From positions 1 to 64,000 of the forward strand of contig CAMTZM010000008.1 of assembly GCA_947086655.1 (NCBI GenBank): a stretch of 64,000 bases of DNA. The letters run 5' to 3'. The notes under the pieces are model-generated. The model saw only the letters and a list, made by a program, of their open reading frames with translations, did no database searches and was not told where the DNA came from. This DNA comes from an uncultured Eubacteriaceae bacterium (GTDB taxonomy: Bacteria > Bacillota > Clostridia > Lachnospirales > CAG-274). Made by a program: the position numbers and the translations under genes. Position 1 is the first letter of the stretch. Each line of letters opens with the position of its first letter. Positions 54,401 to 61,971 of this stretch are shown here, one piece after another.

Positions 54401-54932
54401 ATTAAACTCATGGATTAAAAGAAATATGAAAATCATTCCTATTTCAGTTAATTTTTCAAGGCTGCATTTTTATGACATTGATTTTGCCGATAATCTCTAC
54501 AAAATGACTGTAAAATATGGTATACAGCCAAAATACATAGACATTGAGGTAACAGAAGATTTGTTTATGGATGATTATGAAAAATTTGCCGATAACATAA
54601 AAAAACTGCATAAATACGGATTTTCTATTTCAATAGATGACTTTGGTGTTGGATATTCTTCTTTAAGTATACTTACTAATCTTGAAGTACAGGCAATTAA
54701 AATTGACAAAAGCTTTTTATACAGCGCTGAAAAATCTACAATACAAAAAAACATAATAGAATATACTTTTGCACTTGCTAATCAATTAAATCTTGGTGTA
54801 GTATGTGAGGGCGTTGAAAACGAAGAACAGCTTGAATTTCTTAAAAAAGTCGGCTGTCAGATTGTACAAGGTTATTATTATGATAAACCTTTGTCACTTG
54901 ATAAATTTGAAAATAAATGGTTATATATGTAA
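51489..54932 (+). CDS. Multidomain c-di-GMP enzyme: PAS-PAS-GGDEF-GAF-GGDEF(degenerate)-EAL
   Basis: A 1147-residue cytoplasmic signalling protein. Order: coiled coil (about 27-105), a CheR-type PAS domain (about 107-215), a second PAS-like domain (about 230-345), a first GGDEF domain with intact GGDEF at residues 431-435 and no RxxD inhibitory site, a GAF-like region (about 545-715), a second GGDEF-like domain whose motif is lost ('GTRQYADNVL'), and a C-terminal EAL domain. The EAL part is complete: Glu 929 in 'EALVRW', 'DDFGVGYSSL', 'EGVE'. It may both make and break c-di-GMP. ATG 51489 has AAAGGT 8 bases upstream; ATG 51558 is an alternative with a weaker site. It is a single gene with no membrane segment seen. 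Confidence 0.9.
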   Translation: MLLKQIFSLFQKNIFKIKVSCVIMNKQEKTVSSLNEKIRILRQKLDEKETLLVTSYTQIDLLNEQIQSAYKELMTANEELQTMKKKLLKLNSDYRVKAAEAAQTADDLNNLLLSGEIGALYIDNSMCIRKMTSVIKNISNLVDTDIGRSIKNINFIDEYPNFVNDVENVFQNNLTIKREIKSKHNLNYLLIISPYKTEDIRAGVLLTVFNITIVKQVHNQLLLEKEQAEIIAAMSANALFKYDIKNDVFITLLNKDIDFPEKNIQNYSKNIYNLGLIHKDDIEIFKEYFETIRNKEGHFIFQFRRKFIDGKFRFVETETKTVLDNNKKPIYAIGKYTDIDDKKKEEIRLYEESTKDTLTGLFRKNHFNKIVENHLKTAPLNSLSAFIIMDLDDFKSINDTYGHLFGDTILINISEGLKMISDNNIIAGRFGGDEFMIFIKYIPDKSYLAKTINSIYDMLSAKYAANEMTNKITFSMGAALAPYDASDFSDLFAKADFALFQSKIEGKNRWMLFEDCKNTFDSLTKKSSKYKMYMEDYENSRLTLNEEIVEYIIEILGGISDFKVALSLICENIGRHLGLMFITMRRIDFENNSFPLEFHWEKSAGFSEINDTQIENKNTFAEFIKLIENNQELFIFDDWNKDNIPICIRNWMETKNILSSIHCVIKNNNNIYAVLSFGSVDKKRKWPLKEIKMIKMISRVLSLRISSSHNLHEIEEKVKKLTLYDKVTGLHTYPRFIEEANKLLSENRKDKDYKYAIVYSDFTNFKHINDTYGYIVGDKILKEFAEFAVIDNPMSILGTRQYADNVLCIVKTYSSEGLTDRVINYNKIFSQKQNNKYPGLNLVISTGGYILDDNEKDIVNAIDNANIARKIIKSRQNGGFTFFEPEMLNLINKQVKILSDFPNALKNNEFKMYLQPQINIMTGKIFGAEALVRWIKSDGTIIYPNDFIPELKKNRTIIQLDFYMLEQALITLNSWIKRNMKIIPISVNFSRLHFYDIDFADNLYKMTVKYGIQPKYIDIEVTEDLFMDDYEKFADNIKKLHKYGFSISIDDFGVGYSSLSILTNLEVQAIKIDKSFLYSAEKSTIQKNIIEYTFALANQLNLGVVCEGVENEEQLEFLKKVGCQIVQGYYYDKPLSLDKFENKWLYM

Positions 54933-54941
54933 TACTTACTT

Positions 54942-55020
54942 AATAGTCAATCAATTTAAAAACAAAGAAGTATAAAACCTTAAAATACTTCTGTTATTTT
55001 TTAATTCGATTGACTATATT
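54942..55020. terminator. Bidirectional terminator with nested hairpin
   Basis: An outer imperfect stem (AATAGTCAATC near 54942, GATTGACTATA near 55009) encloses an inner stem AGAAGTAT (54966-54973)/ATACTTCT (54985-54992). T-rich sequence follows on both sides. It lies between convergent genes. The outer arm starts with ATAGTCAA, as do the ends of the 210-bp element at 32080. Confidence 0.75.
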
Positions 55021-55040
55021 TTTATTAAATACTTTATATT

Positions 55041-55721
55041 TTACATATCCTCATCAAAATTATCTTTTAACTTTTTAAGCGCTTTTTTTTCTATACGGCT
55101 TACATAACTTCTGCTTATCCCTAAAAGTTTAGCCACTTCTCTTTGCGTTACCTCCTCGCCTGTTACAATTCCATACCTTAAACCTATTACAGTACATTCT
55201 CTCTTTTTAAGCAGTTTTTTCATTTTTTTATATAAAGCCTTTATTTTAAGCTTATCCTCTACTTGTTCATCTACTCCATCCGATTCATCTGCAACTCTGT
55301 CTGCTAATGTAACTTCGTTTCCATCTTTATCAACTCCAACACTGTCTTGTAGATAAAGGTCATTTGAATATTTTTTCCCTGCTCTTATGTTCATAAGTAT
55401 TTCATTTTCTATACATCTTGCTGCATATGTTGCAAGTTTTGTTCCTTTTCCTTCTTTATAAGTCATAATAGCCTTAATAAGACCAATTGTACCTACGGAA
55501 ATAAGATCATCATTATCTTTACAATAATTAGGGTATTTTTTTACAATATGAGCAACAAGACGTAAATTTCTTTCTATTAAAATATTTTTAGCCTCGTCGC
55601 TTCCTTCTTTAAATTCCTTCAAATATTTGCTTTCTTCTTCGGAACTAAGTGGTTTTGGAAAAGAATTTATACCTGTCACATAGGAAAACATAAAAAACAT
55701 TTCTAAAATCCATAAAAACAA
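55041..55721 (-). CDS. sigK: Sporulation sigma factor SigK
   Basis: A 226-residue sigma-70 family factor. After a hydrophobic start it reads 'SFPKPLSSEEESKYL' and 'KNILIERNLRLVAHIVKKYPN', which mark SigK rather than SigE; region 2 has 'DLISVGTIGLIKAI' and 'TYAARCIENEILM', and region 4 has 'TQREVAKLLGISRSYVSRIEKKAL'. SigK drives late mother-cell genes. The gene is continuous, with no skin element. The short N-terminal extension may be a pro-sequence. A TTG start at 55721, with AGGGGGTG 5 bases upstream, is used; ATG 55700 is the alternative. Mother-cell genes such as sleL are typical targets. Confidence 0.9.
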   Translation of the reverse strand: MFLWILEMFFMFSYVTGINSFPKPLSSEEESKYLKEFKEGSDEAKNILIERNLRLVAHIVKKYPNYCKDNDDLISVGTIGLIKAIMTYKEGKGTKLATYAARCIENEILMNIRAGKKYSNDLYLQDSVGVDKDGNEVTLADRVADESDGVDEQVEDKLKIKALYKKMKKLLKKRECTVIGLRYGIVTGEEVTQREVAKLLGISRSYVSRIEKKALKKLKDNFDEDM

Positions 55722-55806
55722 ACAAACACCCCCTAATCCGATACTATATATAATATTATATATAACAAGTTAAAGTGCAAATCCAAATAAAATTTTATTT
55801 TTTTAT

Positions 55807-55856
55807 AAAAAAAGCTATGAAAAAATGATATAAAACCATTTTTCATAGCCTTTTTA
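55807..55856 (-). terminator. Terminator of the rpsF-ssb-rpsR operon
   Basis: A stem with core GCTATGAAAAA/TTTTTCATAGC (about 55809-55827 with 55837-55855). On the minus strand it is followed by a T run, just after rpsR. Confidence 0.85.
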
Positions 55857-55867
55857 AATATTATTTA

Positions 55868-56098
55868 TTAATCCTGTACATATGCCATTAAAGCAACATG
55901 TCTTGCTCTTTTAATAGCAACTGTTAAAACTCTTTGATGTTTAGCACAATTTCCCGTAATTCTTCGTGGAAGTATTTTTCCTCTTTCAGAAACAAATTTA
56001 CGAAGTTTCGCTACATCTTTATAATCAATCGTATTTACTTTTTCAGCACAAAAAGCACAAACACGTTTTTTTCTTCTGCTGCGTTTTTTATTAATCAT
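55868..56098 (-). CDS. rpsR: 30S ribosomal protein S18
   Basis: A 76-residue ribosomal protein that binds the 16S platform together with S6. It has '[47 protein letters not shown]'; three cysteines (CxxC and a later Cys) suggest the zinc-containing form. It ends the conserved rpsF-ssb-rpsR operon. Confidence 0.97.
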   Translation of the reverse strand: MINKKRSRRKKRVCAFCAEKVNTIDYKDVAKLRKFVSERGKILPRRITGNCAKHQRVLTVAIKRARHVALMAYVQD

Positions 56099-56128
56099 CT
56101 CATAACCTCCTTACTTACTTAATAATCA

Positions 56129-56626
56129 TTAAAAAGGCAAATCGTCGTCGTCAACACTTTCTTCTATATTGTAAAAGCCTTCGGGCTGTGAAGGTGTAGC
56201 TGTTGGCTGCACAGGCATATCAGCGGAAGGCTGTTCAGCTACTGGCATAGGCATAGGCACACTATTTGCACTATTCACACTATTTGTCCTATTTGCCTCA
56301 AAAGAAGCCTTGCTTTCAGCAAAATATTGTTCCTCAACAACAACTTCTGTGGTCCACCTTTTCTGACCTGTTTGGTCGTCCCACGAACGTACTTGAAGCC
56401 GACCTACAACAGAAATCATCATACCTTTTTTAAAATATCGCCCTGTAAACTCGCCGGTCTTTCCAAAAGAAACACATGGAATAAAATCCGCATCCGGCTC
56501 GCCTTCACGCTTAAACCTTCTATTTACAGCAATCGTAAATCTTGCTACTGCTACTGGCTCGGCGCTTTGAGAATATCTTACCTCTGGGTCTTTTGTAAGC
56601 CTTCCCATTAATATAACCTTATTCAT
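56129..56626 (-). CDS. ssb: Single-stranded DNA-binding protein
   Basis: A 165-residue SSB. Residues 1-105 form the OB fold ('MNKVILMGRLTKDPEVRY', 'VGRLQVRSWDD'). A proline- and glutamine-rich linker leads to the acidic tip 'DDDDLPF', which recruits replication and repair proteins. The linker has a short repeat of NSVNSANSVPMPMP. It lies between rpsF and rpsR, the usual place of the essential copy. Confidence 0.97.
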   Translation of the reverse strand: MNKVILMGRLTKDPEVRYSQSAEPVAVARFTIAVNRRFKREGEPDADFIPCVSFGKTGEFTGRYFKKGMMISVVGRLQVRSWDDQTGQKRWTTEVVVEEQYFAESKASFEANRTNSVNSANSVPMPMPVAEQPSADMPVQPTATPSQPEGFYNIEESVDDDDLPF

Positions 56627-56647
56627 ATTAACACACCCCTTAAAGCA

Positions 56648-56935
56648 TTAAGCCTCCTGACGTACAACAAGATAACGAAGTACATTTTCCTTAATACGCA
56701 TACGGCTTTCAATTTCACTCGGTACGTTGCTCTCTGCGTTAAAATTAATAAAATAATAAAAACCTTCATTAACCTTATTAATTTCGTAAGCAAGTCTGCG
56801 TTTTCCCCAATCATCAACTTTATCAATAGATGCATTAAATCTTTCAAGTAATGATTTTACGCTTTCAAACTCATTTTTTAAACTTTCCTCGTCTAATGTT
56901 GGATTAAAAATAACCGCAAGTTCATATTTATTCAT
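56648..56935 (-). CDS. rpsF: 30S ribosomal protein S6
   Basis: A 95-residue ribosomal protein that pairs with S18 ('MNKYELAVIFNPTLDEESL', 'DDWGKRRLAYEINKVNEGFYYFINF'). ATG 56935 follows AAGGAGGTG; the frame stays open to 57010 but that part is the untranslated leader. The leader holds a hairpin (TTCCGC/GTGGAA near 56962-56980) that might be the S6:S18 autoregulatory site, though I cannot confirm the conserved bulge. Confidence 0.96.
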   Translation of the reverse strand: MNKYELAVIFNPTLDEESLKNEFESVKSLLERFNASIDKVDDWGKRRLAYEINKVNEGFYYFINFNAESNVPSEIESRMRIKENVLRYLVVRQEA

Positions 56936-57016
56936 ATTTACACCTCCTTTTGGACTTTTGGCTTCCACAAAAAAGCGGAAACAAGGAGAATCACTTTGTG
57001 ATTCATACAAATACCT

Positions 57017-57045
57017 ATTTTAACATAACATTCTATAAAAATCAA
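57017..57045 (-). promoter_or_regulatory. Promoter of the rpsF operon
   Basis: On the minus strand, TTGATT (57045-57040), a 17-base spacer and TAAAAT (57022-57017). About 80 bases of leader follow, including a GAATCAC/GTGATTC hairpin near 56989-57005. Confidence 0.7.
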
Positions 57046-57237
57046 GTATTTTTTCGTACAAATTATTTTTATACATTAAAATACATATTATCTAACCGAT
57101 GGAGAAAGTTTACCGTTGTTTTAGGGATACTTTCTAAATATAAAGGCAAATATTTTCGCCTATCTGCTATACTTGCTTAGGTATTTTAAATATGCTAAAC
57201 TTAAATAAATAAAAAATTTTTTATTAAGGAGACTAAA

Positions 57238-57678
57238 ATGTTTAAACAGAAATTTATTACAATATTTAAGGGAATAAAAAATGATTTAAAAAATTATTTT
57301 ATTGGGTTTATTCCGGCTTTAATAATTTTATTTATTTTTAATTATATATTTGGGCAAGTATGTCTTTTAAAAATAGTAACTGGGTTTCCATGCCCTTTTT
57401 GCGGCTATACACGTGCTGTGTTTTATTTTATGTCCGGAAATTTCAAAGTATCTTTTTATTTTCAGCCGCTTACAGCACTTTTAATACCAATTATAATTAT
57501 GTATATAATTTCAAAAGCATATAACAAAACTATTATTCATAAAATATTAAAAATATACATATTAACTTTTATACTTTCAAACTTTATAATTTACGTTTAT
57601 AGAATGACATATATGTTTCCAAACATCCCTCCTCTTGATTATTTTACACAAAATTTAATGAGTTTAATACATAAATAA
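57238..57678 (+). CDS. DUF2752 small membrane protein
   Basis: A 146-residue membrane protein with about three membrane helices. The diagnostic motif is 'GFPCPFCGYTRAVFYFMSGNFKVSF' (C-P-x-C-G-x-T-R). The cysteine pair could bind metal or be redox-active; function is not known. A related gene lies at 58230, separated by one other small membrane protein gene. Confidence 0.85.
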   Translation: MFKQKFITIFKGIKNDLKNYFIGFIPALIILFIFNYIFGQVCLLKIVTGFPCPFCGYTRAVFYFMSGNFKVSFYFQPLTALLIPIIIMYIISKAYNKTIIHKILKIYILTFILSNFIIYVYRMTYMFPNIPPLDYFTQNLMSLIHK

Positions 57679-57781
57679 AGCTATAATTATTAATAATTGC
57701 ACAAAATTAAATTTTTAAATCGGTTTTTATAAAAAACTATGGAAAAATCATTTTATTTGTGGTATAATCGTACTTAGGTGT

Positions 57782-57838
57782 TTAAAGAAAAATCTCATAA
57801 ACTATTTTTAAATTTTAATTATGCGGTATTTCTTTGTA
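57782..57838. repeat. Decayed short copy of the 165-bp repeat
   Basis: Only the two ends remain: TTAAAGAAAAATCTCATAA on the left matches the element's left end at most positions, and AATTATGCGGTATTTCTTT on the right matches the other end. The middle, about 110 bases, is missing. It lies upstream of the small membrane protein gene at 57876. Confidence 0.6.
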
Positions 57839-57875
57839 CATAATAAAAATAAATTATTAAGGAGAGTTGATTTCT

Positions 57876-58163
57876 ATGGATAATTACGACCCAAATAATA
57901 TCCAGTCAAATTCACCACAGCTTGAAGCTCCTATGAGTTTAGGCGACTGGCTTATTACGCTTGTTATTTTAATGATTCCATGCGTAAATATTATTATGCT
58001 TTTCGTTTGGGCTTTTAGTTCATCTACACCTATTACAAAGCGTAACTTTTGCCGTGCTGAATTAATTGTTATGGCAGTAGTTTTAGTTCTTTATCTTATT
58101 ATTGTTTTGATTTTTGGAGCTGCAATAGGCGCTAGTATGGGTTCATACGGCGGATATTATTAA
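57876..58163 (+). CDS. Small two-helix membrane protein
   Basis: A 95-residue protein with a polar N-terminus, two membrane helices ('WLITLVILMIPCVNIIMLFVWAF' and 'LIVMAVVLVLYLIIVLIFGAAIG') and a glycine/tyrosine-rich end. This shape is common in Firmicutes next to DUF2752 proteins; function is unknown. ATG 57876 is chosen, with AAGGAGAG upstream. It ends before a terminator. Confidence 0.8.
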   Translation: MDNYDPNNIQSNSPQLEAPMSLGDWLITLVILMIPCVNIIMLFVWAFSSSTPITKRNFCRAELIVMAVVLVLYLIIVLIFGAAIGASMGSYGGYY

Positions 58164-58168
58164 TATAT

Positions 58169-58196
58169 AAAAAAAACTGCGAAAGCAGTTTTTTTT
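58169..58196 (+). terminator. Rho-independent terminator with GAAA loop
   Basis: AAAAAAACTGC, GAAA loop (58181-58184), GCAGTTTTTTTT. It is a strong short hairpin after the small membrane protein gene. Confidence 0.92.
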
Positions 58197-58229
58197 ATAT
58201 ACTTTTATTATAAACGAAAGGAAAAAATA

Positions 58230-58646
58230 ATGTCAAAATTTAAAAATACATCTTCTGACAGACTAATATATTATATAATACTTTTTATATTAACATTATT
58301 TTTAGTAATAATATTTTCAATTCTTTATTTTGATATACAGCCGCCAAAATTATGTATATTTAACAAGTATACTAATTTGTACTGTCCCGGCTGCGGCGGC
58401 TCTCGTGCAATAAAAAGTATGATTAACGGAGAGTTTTTAAAAAGCCTTTACTACAACGCATCTATACTTCCAAGCTTTATATTTTCAGTAATTTATACAA
58501 TAAGCCATACTATTTCAATATTAAGTTCAAATAAAATTAAAGCTATGCGATTTTATCCCATTTATGTTTACATATGTATTTTTGTTATTTTAACTCAATG
58601 TTTAATCAAAAATATTTTTCTTTTATTTAATATAAGATTACTTTAA
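58230..58646 (+). CDS. DUF2752 small membrane protein
   Basis: A 138-residue relative of the gene at 57238, with about three membrane helices and the motif 'NLYCPGCGGSRAIKSMINGEFLKSL'. Its function is unknown. GAAAGGA is upstream of ATG 58230. Confidence 0.85.
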   Translation: MSKFKNTSSDRLIYYIILFILTLFLVIIFSILYFDIQPPKLCIFNKYTNLYCPGCGGSRAIKSMINGEFLKSLYYNASILPSFIFSVIYTISHTISILSSNKIKAMRFYPIYVYICIFVILTQCLIKNIFLLFNIRLL

Positions 58647-58665
58647 AAAACATAAAATTAATTAT

Positions 58666-58735
58666 AGGCTGTCTTAAAATACTATAAATTTTTAAAAATA
58701 AAAAAATATTTTAATCTAAGACAGCCTTTAAAAAT
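58666..58735. terminator. Bidirectional terminator
   Basis: AGGCTGTCTTA (58666-58676) pairs with TAAGACAGCCT (58717-58727), with further A/T pairing inside. It lies between convergent genes. Confidence 0.85.
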
Positions 58736-58759
58736 AAAAAATTTACTTTTTATTCTTTT

Positions 58760-59590
58760 TTAATAATAATAACCCATTCCTAAAAAGAACTCAAAAATAT
58801 ATATAAACATACATGCTAAAAAGATTAAAAGTCCAATAGAAGACGTTACAATTCCGGCTATTGCCATAGCACGGTCTTCTCTTTCTCTATTATCCCTTAA
58901 AGAAAGTATTCCTAATATTATACCTGGGATACTCAATATAGCCGAACAGCCACAACATACAGTAATACTTGATATACCTAAAACCATTGATATAACCGCT
59001 TTTACATTTTTTTGTTTATTATATGAGGCATTAGGTGGTACATTTTGACCGTTTTGATATGCTCCCTGTTGTATAGGCGGCATTGGCGGCATAGGTGGTA
59101 TAGGTGGTATATTTTGACCGTTTTGGTATGCCCCTTGAGGCATAGGCGGCATTGGCGGCAGCGCTGCATTTTGACCGTTTTGGTATACCCCCTGTTGTAT
59201 AGGCGGTATAGGCTGTTGTACTGCCTGTCCGCTCTGATACATTCCCGACGGTATTTGTGAGGGCTGTATCGGAGTCTGTCCCGACGATGACGACGATTGA
59301 CTTGATATACCTAAAACCATTGATACAACAGATTCATCATTTCTTTTTTCATTTGTGTTTTTATAAATTAAATTTTGAGGTATCGTTTGTGTATACTGTT
59401 CTTTTTGATACATTTCCTGAGATGGAAAAGGCGGCGTAAGCTGTTGTTCTGATACTGCCTTAGGCTGATTATCGGTGGTATGTGCAGCCGGCTGCTGTTC
59501 CATCTTTGAGTTATTAGCGGTTTCATATACTATATCATTTCGTGCCTCATTATTATACAAATTATTTTGATTTGCATTATTCTCATTCAT
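58760..59590 (-). CDS. DUF4190 membrane protein with proline/glutamine repeat tail
   Basis: A 276-residue protein. The C-terminal 80 residues ('AVISMVLGISSITVCCGCSAILSIPGIILGILSLRDN...') form a two-helix DUF4190 domain. The N-terminal 190 residues are a cytoplasmic low-complexity tail of Asn, Gln and Pro with three or four units of about 20 residues built on 'PPMPQGAYQNGQN'. A second, shorter copy of the domain's opening ('SVVSMVLGISSQ') occurs in mid-tail, followed by a serine run, which points to growth by internal duplication. Function is unknown. Confidence 0.8.
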   Translation of the reverse strand: MNENNANQNNLYNNEARNDIVYETANNSKMEQQPAAHTTDNQPKAVSEQQLTPPFPSQEMYQKEQYTQTIPQNLIYKNTNEKRNDESVVSMVLGISSQSSSSSGQTPIQPSQIPSGMYQSGQAVQQPIPPIQQGVYQNGQNAALPPMPPMPQGAYQNGQNIPPIPPMPPMPPIQQGAYQNGQNVPPNASYNKQKNVKAVISMVLGISSITVCCGCSAILSIPGIILGILSLRDNREREDRAMAIAGIVTSSIGLLIFLACMFIYIFEFFLGMGYYY

Positions 59591-59676
59591 TTTCTCCTCC
59601 CCCTTTCTATATATATTATAATACCATATTATACTTTAAAAAACACAAAAATTTATAAAAAATTAAAAAAAATTGA

Positions 59677-59737
59677 AAGCGTATCTAAAAAATGAGTTTG
59701 CTATTAATAATAAACAAATCAACTTTTAGATACGCTT
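59677..59737 (-). terminator. Terminator of the glnA-ANTAR unit
   Basis: AAGCGTATCTAAAA (59677-59690) pairs with TTTTAGATACGCTT (59724-59737). On the minus strand a T-rich stretch follows. Confidence 0.82.
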
Positions 59738-59777
59738 AACTATAAAAATCAATAAAATTATAACAACAGCGCTATTT

Positions 59778-60317
59778 TTAATGTTTTCCCAAAATTATTT
59801 TAGCTATACTAATCATTTTAACTCCTGTATCCATGCTTTTTTTCTGCATGTACCTATATGCCTGACTTTCCGTCATTCCGTAACATGTAATCAAAATTTC
59901 CTTAGCTTTTAAAATAATCTTCTTTTCGTCTTTGCTTCTTTCTGCCGCCGGCTTAAAGTAGGTACTTATATCAACATTAATAAGCATCATAACAGAACAG
60001 ACAAGTTCATCTTTATTTAACGGAACTGAAAGTTTAAAAACTCTGTCATCATCACACATTTCAATTTGTGATTTATCTCCTATTAGAATAATATTAAAGT
60101 TATCCGGAATATCATCTATAATCTGCACAATAGAAGAATCGGAAAGCTTATATCCACATATGATTGTTCCGCCATTATAAAAATCGATTTGCTTTTGAAG
60201 TTCTCCAAAACTTTTAAATACTGCTGATGTATAAATACCACCATACTTAAGCATTTTAACTACCTTTTCAGAAACTTTTCCACTTGAAAAAGCAACCATT
60301 ACATTTGCGTCAATCAT
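59778..60317 (-). CDS. ANTAR-domain antitermination regulator (NasT/NitR-like)
   Basis: A 179-residue protein with a degenerate receiver-like N-terminus (about 5-115) and a C-terminal ANTAR RNA-binding domain (about 125-179, 'KKIILKAKEILITCYGMTESQAYRYMQKKSMDTGVKM'). The receiver lacks a clear acidic pocket, so phosphorylation is unlikely. ANTAR proteins bind paired hairpins in leader RNAs and prevent terminator formation. The gene lies 74 bases after glnA on the same strand, a position known for nitrogen-control ANTAR proteins in clostridia. The amt-PII leader at 22643 carries a suitable target. Confidence 0.92.
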   Translation of the reverse strand: MIDANVMVAFSSGKVSEKVVKMLKYGGIYTSAVFKSFGELQKQIDFYNGGTIICGYKLSDSSIVQIIDDIPDNFNIILIGDKSQIEMCDDDRVFKLSVPLNKDELVCSVMMLINVDISTYFKPAAERSKDEKKIILKAKEILITCYGMTESQAYRYMQKKSMDTGVKMISIAKIILGKH

Positions 60318-60391
60318 AGCATCATCTCCAATAGGACAATAATATTTTAACTATTTAGCAAAATAAAATACAAACGCTTATTAGCTTTTTT

Positions 60392-61723
60392 TTAATATGT
60401 AAACAAATATTTATCAAGTTCCCACTGACTTACTGACATTCTAAATCCGTCCCACTCTTTAAGCTTGCTTCCGGCAAATTTAGAATAAGCATGCTCACCT
60501 AAAACTTTTCTAACAAGTCCGTCTTTTTCCATAATATCAAGGGCTTCTTTTAAGTTTGCCGGGAGTGATTTAACTCCTAATTCATTTCTTTGTTTCTGAG
60601 TCATTTTAAATACATTTTCATCAACACTTTCAGGAGCACTTAAATTTCTATTAATACCGTCAAGACCTGCTGCAAGACATACTGCAAGACATAAATAAGG
60701 ATTTGTAGAAGGGTCTGGGCTTCTTAATTCTACTCTTGTTCCAGCGCCTCTTGAAGCTGGTATTCTAATTATATCCGAACGGTTTGACGCACTCCATGCT
60801 ATATAACATGGCGCTTCATAACCAGGAACAAGTCTTTTATATGAATTTACAAGAGGATTAGTAATAGCCGTTATTCCGGCAACATGCTCAAGCACTCCAG
60901 CAATAAAACTATAAGCCTCTTTGCTTAATTTAAGAGAATCATTCTCATCATAAAATGCGTTTTTACCATCTTTAAAAAGAGACATATTTGTATGCATACC
61001 TGAGCCGTTTATGCCAAAAATAGGCTTAGGCATAAATGTAGCGTGAAGACCGTATTTTTTTGCTATTGTTTTAACAACAAGCTTAAATGTCATAACATTA
61101 TCGGCTGTTATAAGAGCGTTGTCATATTTAAAATCTATCTCATGCTGTCCGGCTGCAACTTCATGATGAGACGCTTCTATTTCATATCCCATTTCTTCAA
61201 GAGTAAGACAAATATCTCGTCTTGCGTCCTCTCCATTATCTATCGGTCCTAAATCAAAATAACCGGCCTCATCATTTGTAACAGTCGTAGGTTTTCCGTT
61301 TTCATCCATATGAAAAAGGAAAAACTCGCATTCATTTCCTACATTAAAATCATAACCCATTTGTTTTGCCTGTGCCATAGTCTTTTTAAGGATATATCTT
61401 GGGTCGCCCTCAAAAGGTTCTCCGGACGGAGTACATACATCACATATAAATCTTGCTACCTTTCCATGCTGAGGTCTCCATGGAAAAACTACAAATGTAT
61501 CAAGGTCAGGCTTTAAATACATATCAGATTCTTCTATTCTTACAAAACCTTCTATTGACGAACCGTCAAACATCATTCCCTCATTAAGTATTTTAGGAAG
61601 CTGAGAAGCTGTAACAGCTACATTTTTTAATTTTCCCAAAACGCCTGTAAACTGCAGTCTTATAAATTTTATATCTTGTTCTTTAACAATCTCCATTATT
61701 TGTTCCTTGGTATACTTTGCCAT
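60392..61723 (-). CDS. glnA: Glutamine synthetase type I (GSI-alpha)
   Basis: A 443-residue glutamine synthetase that joins ammonia to glutamate with ATP. '[23 protein letters not shown]', 'GNECEFFLF', '[15 protein letters not shown]', '[11 protein letters not shown]' and '[23 protein letters not shown]' are the active-site blocks. The length and lack of the adenylylation insert mark the Firmicute GSI-alpha type, controlled by feedback and protein partners rather than adenylylation. ATG 61723 is used, with GAAGGGG upstream; the frame is open to 61741 without support. It is followed by an ANTAR regulator. Confidence 0.97.
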   Translation of the reverse strand: MAKYTKEQIMEIVKEQDIKFIRLQFTGVLGKLKNVAVTASQLPKILNEGMMFDGSSIEGFVRIEESDMYLKPDLDTFVVFPWRPQHGKVARFICDVCTPSGEPFEGDPRYILKKTMAQAKQMGYDFNVGNECEFFLFHMDENGKPTTVTNDEAGYFDLGPIDNGEDARRDICLTLEEMGYEIEASHHEVAAGQHEIDFKYDNALITADNVMTFKLVVKTIAKKYGLHATFMPKPIFGINGSGMHTNMSLFKDGKNAFYDENDSLKLSKEAYSFIAGVLEHVAGITAITNPLVNSYKRLVPGYEAPCYIAWSASNRSDIIRIPASRGAGTRVELRSPDPSTNPYLCLAVCLAAGLDGINRNLSAPESVDENVFKMTQKQRNELGVKSLPANLKEALDIMEKDGLVRKVLGEHAYSKFAGSKLKEWDGFRMSVSQWELDKYLFTY

Positions 61724-61762
61724 AATAATATCCCCTTCCAAAATATAATTTTCCTTATGAAA

Positions 61763-61790
61763 CTCCCATGCTTAAAAGCGTGGTGCTCTT
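61763..61790 (+). repeat. Hairpin in the glnA leader region, IS-end-like
   Basis: CCATGC (61766-61771), loop TTAAAA, GCGTGG (61778-61783). It pairs fully on the plus strand (one G-U pair) but has a C-A mismatch on the minus strand, in which glnA is read. This suggests that it did not arise as a glnA control element. It resembles subterminal hairpins of IS200/IS605-type elements; no transposase is present. Confidence 0.3.
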
Positions 61791-61836
61791 ATGTTCCTGT
61801 GTATTTATAAATATAAATTCATTTACACAAGATTAT

Positions 61837-61873
61837 AAAAAAACAAAGGGCATTCCGGCTAACCGGAACGCCC
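61837..61873 (-). terminator. Terminator of the purB-purA unit
   Basis: GGGCATTCCGG (61848-61858) and CCGGAACGCCC (61863-61873) form an 11-bp stem with one non-Watson-Crick position, G-T on the minus strand. On that strand it is followed by TTTGTTTTTTT. It insulates glnA from purA. A separate short dyad, TGACAATTT-AA-AAATTGTCA (61900-61919), lies between it and purA. Confidence 0.88.
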
Positions 61874-61971
61874 TCGCTCACTATGGATTTAATTATATAT
61901 GACAATTTAAAAATTGTCAATATAAAAAACCAATTTTTTTCAGACATACCGCCACACATTATTAATATATT

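Noticed and set aside
61763..61790. glnA leader hairpin as an ANTAR target
   Set aside because: The loop TTAAAA (or its complement) lacks the A1/G4 pattern, the stem pairs worse on the glnA strand and no terminator overlaps it.
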